A stretch of DNA of 64,000 bases from Camellia lanceoleosa (taxonomy: Eukaryota > Streptophyta > Magnoliopsida > Ericales > Theaceae): positions 121,001,429 through 121,065,428 of the forward strand of contig CM045770.1 in NCBI GenBank assembly GCA_025200525.1, read 5' to 3'. Below are positions 41,151 to 53,456 of this stretch, in pieces (within the stretch, counting starts at the first letter, position 1; each line of letters begins with the position of its first letter). The translations under genes were made by a program, and so were the position numbers. The notes beneath the pieces were generated by a model. The model ran no database searches. It was not told the origin of the DNA and saw only the letters and a program-made list of their open reading frames with translations.

Positions 41151-43412
41151 AGGAAAGACTACAAGGTAGCAGTATGGGGAATTGATCAAAGTTGGATATG
41201 TGATTTCCCCCCCCCCCCTCTCTTTCTTTCTTGCTAAGACATGATTTAGTTACTTCTTTTGTGCACATGTGAACAATGAAAGAGGCAAAGTCAAAAATGA
41301 AAAGTTTCTAGGTTCCTTTGAGGTTCTTGAAGTTCTCTGGATATCTACCTCTTTATTCTTCACAGTAGTTTGCTGATTGTTGTGCATTTCTTGTGTTTTT
41401 TTTTTTTTTTTGAATCCGTTGAGCTTGCACCACTTTGTCCCATGCTTTGTGGAATGGAAACAACACTACTGAATCACACATTCCCAATTTTTGTTTTTAT
41501 GCTTATATTCTTGCTGTAATCTCTGTTATGTTGTCTGTTGAATAGATTTAATTTTAATGTAAATTTGTCCCATTTTTTTAGAGAATTGTGATTAATAAAT
41601 TCCTTCAAGTATTATTATTATTTTTTAATTATGTGAGTTGCCATTGTTTATTGTTTTTCATTATTTAAATGAAGTGGTGGAGGATTTTGCATTAAATTTC
41701 ACCATAGAATTTTAGTCCATGATATATTTGTGCCTTTTTTTGGTAAATTATGGACATACTATAATGACACAAAACAAATAACTAGAAATCCCTCAGCATT
41801 TGCATACAAAGTTTGATAATTTTGATTGAGTATATATATTAAATCAGATAACGATTTTGAATTGTTGAGAAGGATTTTGAAATATATATTGTATTGGGTT
41901 TGTGCAAAATGAATTGAGGGTTGAAAAGGTATGTGCAGGTGCTCAACATTTCCATGGAATAAGGAGGTGGTGGGGCATGGGTTTATAGTGGTGAGGAAGT
42001 GAGTATGTAATGGATGGAGGTGGGTTCAGTGGTGGTTTTGTGATGAAGGGAGGTGGCTGTTTGGTGGTGTAGCAGGGGAATGGGTGGTATGGAGGTGATG
42101 ATTGGTCATGGTGAGAGGAGGTGGAGGGAGGAGATTTAGTGGTGGGTGTGGTTATGGAAATGTTGGTTTGTGGTTTGGAGATAACACGAAGAGGAAGATG
42201 AAAGAGGGGAGAGAAAGATAAAAGACCATTTTATCCCTGAAAATTGATTACATACATTGCACAATAGAAATTTCCATCCAAAAAGTTAATCTCTGTCATC
42301 TATTATCCTTGTTTGAAACAAAAAGCAAAATGGAAAGGGTAAATGTGTTGCAATTCAAAGGAGAAGGACCAAAATGAAACTTAAAGGAAACTATAGGGAC
42401 TATCACCGAAATTTTCCCATAAACAAATGTGACAAGTGTACCATTATTGTTAATCATACTTTATTGATGTGTGAAATTATTGGGTCTTACAACATATTGT
42501 GAGTTTCAAGCATGGTATAAAATTCAAGAAAATTTAAGTAAACATACCCAAAATTAATATATATGTATATATATCCAGAATTAAATTACAAAAAAACAAA
42601 ACAAAACAAAAAAATTAAGAATGTATATATCAAGACAATAGAGTATACCGGCAATATCCTCATTCATTTGATGACCTTATTATTGTCACCTAAGGTGGGC
42701 TCATCATATAGTGACACGTATATTCTTATATAATTTTGTATAATTAAATCCTATGTATGTAGAGACTTACAAAAACTTCCCTTCTTGATGATGTGATTTA
42801 AGGTTTGGTCATGATGTGGTTTGAAGTGCCGTCATGGGTGTGTGTCATTTTAGCCATTTGAATGAAATGTGTTCTTTGATCTAGTTTGTACCCACTAGAA
42901 AAATTATACACTATTTTGAAATGTGAAATACCTTGGCATCAATATCACTTTGTTTTCAAGTGTGGCACACTGTTTTCCTGTAAATGTGAAACGCCATGAT
43001 GTGTGGGTGTGTGAAAGTAATTTTTCATGTAATACTTCAATGGAATATGCCAAAACTTATATGCAAGAATGTATGCATAAGCCTTTTTTTGCTGTATAAA
43101 TGTGTATTAATTTAAGCATACGCATTGCATGTCATTAAATTTAATCTTGTTGCAAAATTATGCTGTGTAATTTGTGATTGATTGGATAAGTTTGAATAGA
43201 TTCCATACGTTTGCTATTTATACTTTGATTAACACCATTTTAGTATTGGTGTGGGTTCCAGTGCTCCAACTTTGTGTGGCCATGGGTTCTAGTGATCAAG
43301 AACACTATTTTGGCGTTCCCTTATTTTGAAGTTGTGTTTAGCCCTTGATCAAGTAATAACTCGCAGGGCCTATATTCCTGCCATACCATATTTTAGCTTG
43401 AGTTGTATTTCT
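41151..43412. other. Intergenic, no gene
   Basis: Contains a poly-C run at about 41208-41218, poly-T at 41399-41413, the G-rich block listed separately, (TA)-rich sequence near 42555-42575, and an A/C-rich run near 42588-42614. No ORF of substance. Confidence 0.55.
41961..42185 (+). repeat. G-rich (GGTGG/GGAGG) block
   Basis: The plus strand is unusually G-rich for this region, with many GGTGG and GGAGG groups (for example 'aaggaggtggtggggcatgg'). Several GG-runs are close enough together to form a two-tetrad quadruplex. It is not a perfect tandem repeat and has no long ORF. Confidence 0.6.
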
Positions 43413-44149
43413 TGTTGGAATAAATCTTATGTTTACAGTTGTAACATGCAATAATTGTACCAAATATATTACCAAATTATATAAAAAAATATATAAGTTG
43501 AATATAACGTAAATTGTTTGGGTTAAACCAAACCAAATCATATACCAAGAACCAAAACTACTTACAGAGAAGTAGAAAACTTACAAACAGATTGTAAAAA
43601 TTTGGAAACGAAAAACAATTTGATTGAGGCATGTGTTGGACACAATTTCCTTAAGACAAATTCGTCCCTCGCTATGGTGCTCACGAGTTTTTATTAGACA
43701 TTCATCTCTCAAGATACAACAATCGAACCTTGCAGTAGTAACATTACCACGGCAAGTCTGGTGAACCTTACTGTGTAGAATTCTCTTACAAAAAAGACAG
43801 AGCGTAGAAGGAAAGAAACATAAGATGAATTAAATCCCAAAATGAATGTAATGGGGGCCTATTTATATAGATGAATTGGTGCCTCTTCGAATGGTCATGG
43901 TGACTTTTCAAAAGAGTCACATATTTTCCATGAAAAGGTACAACTAGAAAATACATGATTGTTCTTTCAAAAGAATTCGAATTCTGAATCGAATCATGTT
44001 CAAATTTGACCCAAAAAATTAACGAATTTATTTAAATAAAACCAAATTTTACATTAAATAAATATTGTCTTAAAACAATACTCAAATGGTGCACTTTGGA
44101 GTTAATTTCTCATTCAACTATTAATGGTTTCCAAACCATTTTTCCAACA
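43413..44149 (-). repeat. 3' LTR of the outer element
   Basis: 737 bp, starting TGTTGGAATAAATC and ending TTTTTCCAACA. On the minus strand a TATA box ('tctatataaatagg') lies at about 43857-43870, agreeing with minus orientation. Near the upstream side are 'aaaagaattcgaattctg' palindromic sequence and a 'gtgacttttcaaaagagtcac'-type inverted repeat. Confidence 0.7.
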
Positions 44150-44160
44150 ATCCCCCACAT
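44150..44160 (-). promoter_or_regulatory. Polypurine tract of the outer element
   Basis: On the minus strand ATGTGGGGGAT directly precedes the TG of the 3' LTR, a clear polypurine tract. Confidence 0.7.
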
Positions 44161-45722
44161 GAATGAAATGACAGAAAAATATGCAAGACACAATGCAGAC
44201 TTAGAGAGAATTCAATTGGGAATATCCTACATAGGGATAGGTAGCTTTTGGCCTTGAACCTTCCTTAGTGAAAAACTATCGAACTTACTAACTAATCAGT
44301 GGACGCGATGCCTTGAACTATTCAACTATTTGTGTAAGCCAAGACAATAGAATTCACGCAAAACATCTCCAGACACAACTTAGTTCTCACAGTTGTGCCC
44401 GTTTTAGCCTGGGCATGTCCTGGTGTTTCGTGAGTGCTTTAGAGAATTTAGCCTTATCAATTCTCATAGAAACGACCCCTTCACGCTCATATAGGTGATC
44501 CTTATTTCGAGTCTCTTAAATACTTCTCTTGAAAGATACCCCTTTAGGTTTTTCAAGATATAAGTAATCATTAAAAGCATAGCTAACCCTAAGTCCCCTA
44601 CATACAACACATATTGCAGATATCACTCTCATCATAGGAATGGATAGGAGATAGACTCCCTTAGTGATTTCTGGTAAGCCATACATAACTTAGTTGTCCC
44701 TTTGAATTTAGTTCTTGGGATTTCCAGTCATTTAAGTAGGGTTACCATTATGCTAACTCTTATGTAATAGGCTTTAATCACATTTCCCTCGATGAACTTT
44801 CTCTCATTTGCTCTTTGGTCAAACCTTTCATTTAGCGGCCCCTATATTTTCGTTTGGCTTTCACAGTTATATATCATTGAGTAGTTCGTGGATCCACTAT
44901 ATTATCCTTAGACAATATTTACAATTGAAAGAAAATGTCCTTCGGTATTAAGTCTTTGATTACATCAAGACTTACAATTACTCTATGTCACTCTCATTTT
45001 CAAATAATAAATATAGAGGTGTTCCTTAGGAGTTAACGAAAACATTTTTGCTTCTACTCCAACTTTGTCCTATAAATAGAATTGAGATTCTTTGTGGACC
45101 TACTATCGAAACTGTTACTTTGGTAAAATCCTCCAAGTACCCCCACATTTTAAATACTCTAAGAAAAATTAGTTTTTTTATTAAGATATTACCATACAAA
45201 AATATCAATACACCCCTACAATTCTAATATAAATCAGAATATAACATTCATCACTTATTGACTTCGTTGTGCTTGAATAACAAATTTTTAAATCAAATGT
45301 ATAAAATAGAAAACCCAGAATAATTATGACTACACAAGTCAGAATTAATGCTTAGATAAAATCATATTTTCATAAAGATTTTGCCTAAGAACCAAACAAT
45401 TCAAAAACCTCATTTGACTGTATAAATTCTAACAATGCTAACAAAGAGAAATACTTGTACCTCCAAATTAAGATTCAAACTCTTAATTTTGAGGTTTTTC
45501 TTTTTTTTTTTTTTTTGTTCGAGTTTTTGTGGGTAACTTGTCGTGAATCATGATTATCAGACAATTCTACTTTTCTCTCCCACATTTGTGATAATACATA
45601 AATTAGCACAAACAACATGGCTCATTTACGAACAAGTGTTACTGTCACAAAAATATGTGTGACAAAAGTAAATTGAATCATCTCTTCTAATTCAAGAGAT
45701 AAACTACCACATTAACATTATG
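44161..45722. other. Internal non-coding region of the outer element
   Basis: No retroviral-type domain in any frame. Poly-T run at about 45497-45516. The region ends at the start of unit a1. Confidence 0.55.
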
Positions 45723-46921
45723 GTTCATGGTTAAACAAATTCCACTACACAAGGTTCATAATTATTTATGACAACCTAAGTCACAACATTCAAAACTATG
45801 ATTATTAATAAAATAATAATCTATTCATTTGTATGGTTATCAAATGATTCCACGATTCATATTCAATTAAATAGAATGACACTACTATTTAAATAATCTT
45901 ATTTAAACTTCTATGATGTCAACAACTGCTATGATGATGCAAATATGCTACTACCATAACGGAAAAAATATGACATTTGCTTGATGTGTACTCTTCAAAA
46001 AAAAAAAAAAAAAAAGTTTAGAAGCACTCAATTTAGGATCACCATATATTTATCAAAGCAGGTAAAAGAATATTATAATTTGTTAACCACCATTAATGGA
46101 TATCAAAAGCCCACACAAACAGAGCAAGTAAGGAAAAAAAAACACTGGTACTATTTAAATGCTGAGAAATTCTGCATAAATGACAAACAACCTTTCAAAT
46201 GAAAATAGGCTACGATATTTATAATAGACGTTTTTCATACTACATCATCATCATCATCATGACAGACACCACCAAGTGCCTTTTATGTGAAAATCAATGA
46301 ATGATAAAAACAATTAAACACATCAATGAACAATAAATAAATATAAAAATTGGTAAGTCAATTTTCTATAAATCTCTAGAAACCATCAATCCAATGGATT
46401 ATACCAACTATGAAAATCAATTCACAAAATATGATTAATCTAAATATGTATATTCTATACCCAGAAAGTATAATCATAATTAGCCCACCCAAATAGGGAA
46501 GTCCCCATTATTCTCCACTAATCAAAATGAAAATTTCATTCACTAAAAACAAACTTCCAAACATGGCATAAGAAGTAAATACACAAGCCTATAAAAGTAT
46601 AACAATTACGCATGTACACACAGAAATCACAAAAAATCAAATAGATGCCAGTGTAACAACATTTATTACTTTTTTCGTTCAAATACTACATTAAAACCAA
46701 AACTTGCATCGTTTCACAAAATTTCAAATCTGTACAAAAGTAGTTACTAAAGCAACCAACCAAAAATGAATTTGCCTTATGGTCAAAACTGAAAACGTAT
46801 TCACAAACTAATAAAGAAACAGATTCTATCTACAGTAAATTCTGATTATGCAGAATCATATTGATTCTGGATAAGACAATTTGAACCAAGAGATAAGCTC
46901 CTACATTAATATTATGGTTCA
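45723..46921. repeat. Array unit a, copy 1
   Basis: A 1.2-kb unit starting at 'gttcatggttaaacaaattc' and ending with 'caagagataagctcc' then 'attatggttca'. Copies recur at 47704-48245 (left part only) and 62038-63200. The short end sequence also precedes copy 1 (about 45693-45722), which marks the tandem junction. It has a TCA/CAT microsatellite near 46245-46260 and no ORF of interest. Confidence 0.75.
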
Positions 46922-47703
46922 TGTTGGAACAATTCATCTGGAATTCTTTAATTGGTCTTCGAATCTTCAAAACTTGGTGATAAACTTGTGTATGTTGAAC
47001 ATAAAATTTTGTGCTTCAAGTCGCGTTACTTAGTAGCTTTCCTAAAGACAATATTTGTACCCACCAAAAGGTATGCAGGGGGTTACAGCAAATTTGCCTC
47101 CAAGATACAATGAAGCCTGATCTAAAGATCAAGTCTATCAGCATCTACATTGACGAAAAAAGATCAAAACACTCCTGATATAATCAAGAAAACCAAGACA
47201 GTGATAATCAAATCTGCAGAACTTGATTATCAGTAAGAAAAGCAGAAATTTGCTTAAGATACTCTTGATCGAAAACTCAAAATCAAGAGGGAGAGAGAGA
47301 GAGAGAGAAAGAGAGAGAATTGCAGGAATGCTTTTTAGAATTTTGGATGGATTGAAATGGTTGAATTCGTAGCCTATTTATAGGCCTTGATGCACCTGAT
47401 CGAATGGTCATGTCCCTTGATCGCATCTGATTAGATCTCACCGTTGGATCAACGATCTATGGTGCAGATCATTCTTATACCGAATAGACGCCTTGACTAA
47501 TCAAACTTGATCACGATCAAGTGCCATCTTATCCGTACGATCACGCGCGTCTCCAATCCAAGTACCCCATGTTTTGCTCTGTTTCAATGTGGGACAAAGT
47601 CCTCAAGCTTATTTTATGCTTTCCAAAGAAAAACATGAAAGGTTTTGAAAACACCAAAAAATAAACTATAAATTTGAAAACCTGATTTGAAAATTCCCCA
47701 ATA
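46922..47703 (-). mobile_element. Solo LTR b, copy 1
   Basis: Starts TGTTGGAACAATTC. Flanked by GTTCA on both sides (46917-46921 and 47704-47708). The right end reads CCCCAATA, where CCAACA would be expected. A palindromic 'cctatttatagg' at about 47375-47386 serves as TATA on the minus strand. Upstream of it (47397-47545) GATC-centred palindromes are dense ('cttgatcacgatcaag'). A (GA)n tract lies at 47290-47320. It lacks about 360 bp that copy 2 has. Confidence 0.65.
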
Positions 47704-48245
47704 GTTCATGGTTCAACAAATTCTACTACACAAGGTTCATAATTATTTACGACAACCTAAGTCACAACATTCAAAATTATGATTATTAATAAAATAATAA
47801 TCTACTTATTTGTACGGTTATCAAATGATTCCACGATTCATATTCAATTAAATGGAATGATATTACTATTTAAATAATCTTATTTAAACTTCTATGATGT
47901 CAACAACTGCCATGATGATGCAAATACGCTACTACCATAACGGAAAAAGTATGACATTTGCTTGATGTATACTCTTCAACAAAAAAAAAAAAGTTTCGAA
48001 GCACTCAATTTAGGATCACCATATACTTATCAAAGCAGGTAAAAGAATAATATAATTTGTTAACCACCATTAATGGATATCAAAAGCCCACACAAACAGA
48101 GCAAGTAAGGAAAAAAAAAAACAAAAAAAAAAAAACACCGGTACTATTATAAATGTTGAGAAATTCTGCATAAATGACAAACAACCTTTCAAATGAAAAT
48201 AGGCTACGATATTTATAATAGACGTTCTTCATACAACATCATCAT
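47704..48245. repeat. Array unit a, copy 2, left part
   Basis: Matches 45723-46260. It is cut by the insertion of the 12.5-kb element at the 'catcatcat' microsatellite. Its missing middle, about 590 bp, is not found on the far side of the insertion, where similarity resumes about 600 bp further along the unit. Confidence 0.75.
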
Positions 48246-49295
48246 TGTCACGCCCTGAATTTTAATTACTCGAAAACGTTATCAAAGCCTGTAAATTTAG
48301 GTCCATTTTTTTTTTTTACAAACATCTATTACAGTTGAGTAATAGAAATACAATGATACATGTTCTCTCTCTCTCAATGAATATTATAATGACAACAATA
48401 CATGCCGGTGTCCTACTGTGCTACAAATAAATAAATACAAATACAAGATCCATTTCCTTTACATCTGCTATGAAGTTATACAAACGGACTCAAGAACTCC
48501 ATAAATCTTCAATCAAATAATCCAAACTTTCTTCCTATAAAAAGATAAAACAACAACGGGGTGAGCACTAATGCCTAGTAGGAATCTCATAGTTCTCAAT
48601 CAATAACTAACACATAGATAGAAAGGATCATGCATGCAGAGTGATACCATATAGTAGAGTGACGTTTTATAATTTCAAAATATCATAAGTCGAGTACCTT
48701 TTCTCAAAAACTATTTGAACACTTTTAAGAAAAACCTTCGGCCATTAAAAATCATCTCTTAACTTTAGAAAACCATAGATCCTTGTGAAACAAACATATT
48801 TAAGAAACAACATCATTTAAAAGTTATTAACCAATTCCCAAGATATTTCTTATTTAATTTCCATTTTTAATACTTCTCTTTTCCTTTCATTCTTCTTTTC
48901 TACTCTTTATTTTTAATTTAAAACCCCATAACTTCAAGTTCAGGTTCCTTTTTGACTCGCTAACAATTCTCCTATACTCAATTCACACCGTTAATTACAC
49001 CCGCAAAGTTTCATTTCAAGATAACACAATGTTAATAAACCCTTTTCAATTCAATCATTTATTTAATTACAGAACAACGCTCACAATTTACTTTTATTAA
49101 CACAACTACTTCATTAAGTTTACCATCATAGTCTATAATCTTCATATCCATTTTTGGTTTCCATTCGTTACAAATAATGCCTATGCACATTTCCTCTTTA
49201 AACCAAATTACACATCAATATGCAATTTCACAAATTCATCACAAGTCACAAATAACATCATCAACTCAACACACTTCTCAACACATAGCTCAACC

Positions 49296-49835
49296 CAATC
49301 CACCTTTTGTCGACTTACTACAGCGGGATAGCGGGCACCCAATTCATAACACTTTCCACCTTTCGCCGACTACTATATAGCGGGAAATGAACTCCCAAAA
49401 AACCGTTTTCTCAAAAGCTATTTTCTTTCAAAAACCATATTTCTCCAAAAACCATTTTTTCAACTTTTTAAAACCATCCCCCACATTTCCCGGCTACTAT
49501 ACGGTGGGATGTGAGCACCCAAAACATTTTCGAAAACCATCCATTTTCCCACTTTTGCCGGCTACCATACGGCAGGACTGTGTGGACAGCCAAAAATCAT
49601 TTTTCCACTTTCGCCAGCTACTATACAGCGGAACTGTGTGGACACCCAAAAACATTTTTCCACATCCGTCCAGCGATAAGCCTAGATAGGGCGATTGGGC
49701 ATCTTTAATTCAAACCACCCCCACATTTTCTGGCTACTATACAACGGCACGTGGGCCCTCAAAAATCTTTTCTTCAATTTTTAAAACCATCCCCCACATT
49801 TACCGGCTATTATATGGACGGTCGTGGGCACCGGA
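49296..49835. repeat. Six imperfect tandem repeats with a small hairpin core
   Basis: The phrase 'gccggctactatacggcggg' and variants recurs about six times (about 49365, 49488, 49555, 49610, 49728 and 49800), each preceded by 'cccacattt' and followed by 'gtgggcacccaaaa' or similar. GCCG and CGGC in the core are complementary and can form small hairpins. The right LTR has the matching set at 58905-59385. Confidence 0.8.
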
Positions 49836-49874
49836 AAAAAAAAAAACCCCATTTTTTAACTCCCCCCGCGGGTA

Positions 49875-50110
49875 CCAACACAACACCACCCAACACAACT
49901 CAACCCAAACTCAACACACCCAACACAACTCAATTCAAACTCAACACGCCCAAGACAACTCAACTCAACACAATTCAATATGATTCAAACACAATTCATC
50001 ATAGTCCAATACAATTTGATTCAACATCATTCAACACAACTCAACATCATCAACACAATTCAACATAATTAACACTATTCAACATAATCAACACAGTTCA
50101 ACATAATTCA
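49875..50110. repeat. Degenerate (CAACACAACT)n low-complexity tract
   Basis: A long CA/AC-rich run of 'caacacaactcaa' type units. It gives apparent Thr/Gln/Asn-rich ORFs on the plus strand, which are artefacts. The right LTR has the same tract at 59418-59690. Confidence 0.85.
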
Positions 50111-51322
50111 AGGTGAACTCTTAAACCTTTATTTCATCATTTCACCCCAAGGCCCATGTCACCCATATCATTAATAAATCATTTCCCCAATCTTCCTTTC
50201 ACATTATAGCATGATTTACGATGTCCATAATAAAGGTTCAATCGCAAATTTTTAACATAATTTTCAAACACTTCCAAAATTCAATTAAACTTGTATATAT
50301 ACAATTCAATACCTCAATTTCATAATTCTACTTTCAATTTGGGCGAACTCATTATTTATCATCATGAATCAACTTAGGGTTTTCAAGAAAAATCAAGACT
50401 TTCAAGAAAAATCAAAACTTCTCACACCCCTACTTTTTATTCCAATTTTCCCATTGATTATACACCTATAGTTCATAATCCACAAGCATAACCCAACAAT
50501 TGAACCCCAACATTTCAAAACCTAAACCCCCAAATTCCATGATATAACACTATATGCTCAAAAATGGAGATTTTGTATTTATATAATCAAAATACCACAA
50601 ATCTATCTATTAATGTAAGCATTGAAGAAGAACTAGAACCCCTACCTCAGGATTGGAAGCTAAGGGTGAAGACCCATCTTCAAACTTCAATGAAATCCCC
50701 AAAATAATCGGTCAAAGTCTTGATCCTTGCTTGTTCTTCAACCTTGATGCAAGATCCATGGTGGATTTGTTGGTAAAGATGGATGAAATCAAAGTTTTGG
50801 GGGCTAGGTTTTCGGACATGGAGGAGGGAAGAGGAAGAGAGGATTAAAAAGTAAAGTTTTTGGGCCAAAATATCACTTTATAATGTCTATTAGCGACCTA
50901 GTCGCTCGAGCGAAGGAAGCTTAGCTCGCGCGTAGAAAAGAAGCACTCAGGTTTTCTGAAAAACACACTGTTCGCTCGAGCGAAGAAAGTCTCGCTCGAG
51001 CGAAGAAAGTCTCGCTCGAGCGAGCATGCTTCCATCACAAAAACTCAAAATTCAAACAGGTGTAACTCTCTCGTTCGGACTCCGTTTTGGGTCGTTCTTG
51101 TGTCCAAATTGAATCCCCGGAAACAAGCTTTCCAATCGTTCTGGCCTCACATTCAAATTGAAAATATGGAAGGAGAAAACGGCGAATGAGTGAAGGTTGG
51201 TTAAAAACTCAAACTCAAACTTGGGGCTTTTTATCTAATCTTTCCTATATACCTTGTTAAGGCTTCAATCAAGGTTCTAAACATCATCAATCCAATGTGA
51301 ATTAAAAATCCGAGTCATTACA

Positions 51323-51340
51323 ATCTTCCCACCTGAAGAA
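51323..51340 (-). promoter_or_regulatory. Polypurine tract of the 12.5-kb element
   Basis: On the minus strand 'cttcaggtgggaagat' directly precedes the 3' LTR, preceded by a 'gacgaaattt' phrase as in gypsy elements. Confidence 0.75.
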
Positions 51341-53158
51341 ATTTCGTCCCCAAAATTGCATCCGTTCTAACAAAAATAGCAACAACCGTATACTCATCAA
51401 TTCTTAACAACTCCTAGTCCAAAAATAAAACATGAGAGCACCCATATATATCCACCAAACCTTAACAACTTTCAATTACACCTTACCTCAATTCTAAACC
51501 CAAAAGTACAAAGTGTCACAATCTTCCTTCCTTAAGAAATTTCGTCCTCGAAATGAAGGAAACCAAACAAAAAGGCAACTCAAGCATGAACGGGAACACA
51601 CCCTGTAATATTCAAAACTAGATCCACACTTGGGATAGATTCTTAATTTTCTGATTTGATACCTCAATGTTCCAAAGATACCCAAACAACAAGAATCACA
51701 AGGAAAGGATCACAAATACTTTTTGACCAACACACACATCGGAATTCAATGGGCAAGGAGCAACACTAACCATTTATAATCCCAAAGTCCATAATAACTT
51801 TCCAATTAATAACTAAGCGGACAACGTCTATTAAACGCCCAAAACTCAATTTTAAGGAAAAGAAATCACCCTTAAACTAACACTAAGTCAACACAAGCAA
51901 AACAGATAACACATTGCTTTGTATCATCCAATATCACAACTCTCAATTGCATTTCAACTAACGGCATTATCAATTCTTTATTCCATTTAACACTTAAAAG
52001 TAGAACAGTGAAAATCATTCATTATCATATTCAGATTAAGTCCTTAACATTTAGTTCATCCGTGCCTTCCTAGGCCACGCATAAGGAAAATAGATTTTCA
52101 TTTTTCCACATCGATCTCAACATTTTCCCGGTGAATTCCAACCATCACCAAATAACCTCTGTCACCCATCCGGTGACATCACAACATAATTTCCGTACAC
52201 ATTTGTAACAACAACAAACAGAAACAAACCGGTATATTCATTACAAATGCCAACACCTATATCCACATTCAATATATATATACACCTTGGCACAAGTGCA
52301 CTTACAATGATTCCATTCAAACATTTTTAACTCTATTAGAGCGGTTTCACAAATTACACGAACAACACACGTATATATGCACAAGTAAGACTCCATGCCT
52401 TCAAGTATCCTTGAGACACTATTCATTCATATCTTTATTTATCTAGAACAAAGCAAATCCCAAGATAATTAAGCATCAATTAACTTCAAGCAACATTTAT
52501 TAAAACCATCGATTGCAAGTCATATCAAAATAGACTAACCCAAACGAATCCTTAAGTCCCACAAAAGAGGGTGATTACAAGAATCCGCCTTCTCTACGCA
52601 ACTTAGCCCAAATTATCCATTTTCTACTCTCATGGTTTAATTATCGACATGCACATCATTTCACATCTCACAATTCATAATCATAATCACCGTCACCTAT
52701 TATTCTCATACAAACAATGCCAAGAAGTTCGCAACACTCAGCTCCCAAACTCGGAGGTCACTAGTCGGCCAACCATACAATTACAAACACTTACAGGTTA
52801 CCTCACACAGTTTACTCTGAGATGAAACTTCTTACACCCTTCTACCTATTTCTAGAATCTCACTAGACTTTTCAAATATGCGTTGCATTAGCACCATTCC
52901 CAATAGTCTCATCATTTTTGTGCTGATATAGCAACACTCATTTTGGAGCCACACAAAAGAATCATCACTCGCACAACATCGATTATAGTAACTACTACCC
53001 ACACTCTTTCTCAAGAACTACTTCTAGCGTTTAACGATTAAGTGTTTTTCATACTCATGAACTCCAAACAAACTTTAATCATGTCACTCAATTCTTAAAT
53101 ACCACAAACCCCCTCATACAGAACTACTAGCCTGCGGTAACACTTCACCAACGCTACC
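51341..53158. other. Internal region of the 12.5-kb element, 3' part, non-coding
   Basis: No domain in six frames. Contains a second 'cgaggacgaaatttcttaag' phrase plus purine run at about 51525-51560 (minus strand), which suggests a duplicated 3' end. Ends at the CTACC target site of the nested LTR. Confidence 0.6.
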
Positions 53159-53349
53159 TGTAGACACCCCATTTTTGACTGTTCTCAAGACTTGGATGTT
53201 CTTGTAGGTACATCCAGCGACAAGTTTGATTGCTCGTCGAGTACTCGACTTTTGTGGCGAAATGCTCCAGGTTTGAGCTTTCCAAACCCCGCACCCATTC
53301 TTTTTCATTTTTGGACCATGACTTGGTCCTTCCATCTTGATGATCATGA

Positions 53350-53456
53350 TGGCCTGCCGACCATGATCAAAGGTTGCCGGCCATGGGCTTTGCCCTGTCG
53401 GCCATCAATGAGGCCCTGCCGGCCGTCACTGATGGCCGGCCGGCCATCAACTGTTC
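53350..53456. repeat. GGCCGGCC palindrome cluster upstream of TATA
   Basis: 'gttgccggccatggg', 'ctgccggccgtcac' and 'gatggccggccggccatc' lie 95-200 bp upstream of the TATA, interleaved with 'gccatca' phrases. The largest is a perfect palindrome of 18 bp. A second cluster of GGCCGGC units lies at 55485-55610, separated by 8-20 bp spacers. Confidence 0.85.

Larger units (their letters stand above)
48246..51322 (-). repeat. 3' LTR of the 12.5-kb element
   Basis: 3077 bp, starting TGTCACGCCCTGAATTTT and ending GAGTCATTACA. High identity to 57812-60804. On the minus strand a TATA ('cattataaagtg') lies at about 50877-50886, with four palindromes TCGCTCGAGCGA-like upstream (50902, 50972, 50992 and 51012), one of them duplicated. 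The short ORF at 50653-50847 is shared by both LTRs but has no domain, and I do not call it a gene. Confidence 0.9.

Noticed and set aside
49177..50068. Overlapping ORFs with TQHNTTQ-type repeats and FASYYT-type repeats
   Set aside because: They come from the hairpin repeats and the CAACA tract inside the LTR; not protein-coding by composition.
50653..50847. 64-codon ORF repeated in both 3-kb LTRs (76 codons in the other)
   Set aside because: Open and shared only because the LTRs are near-identical; no domain, and the reading frame ends differ.
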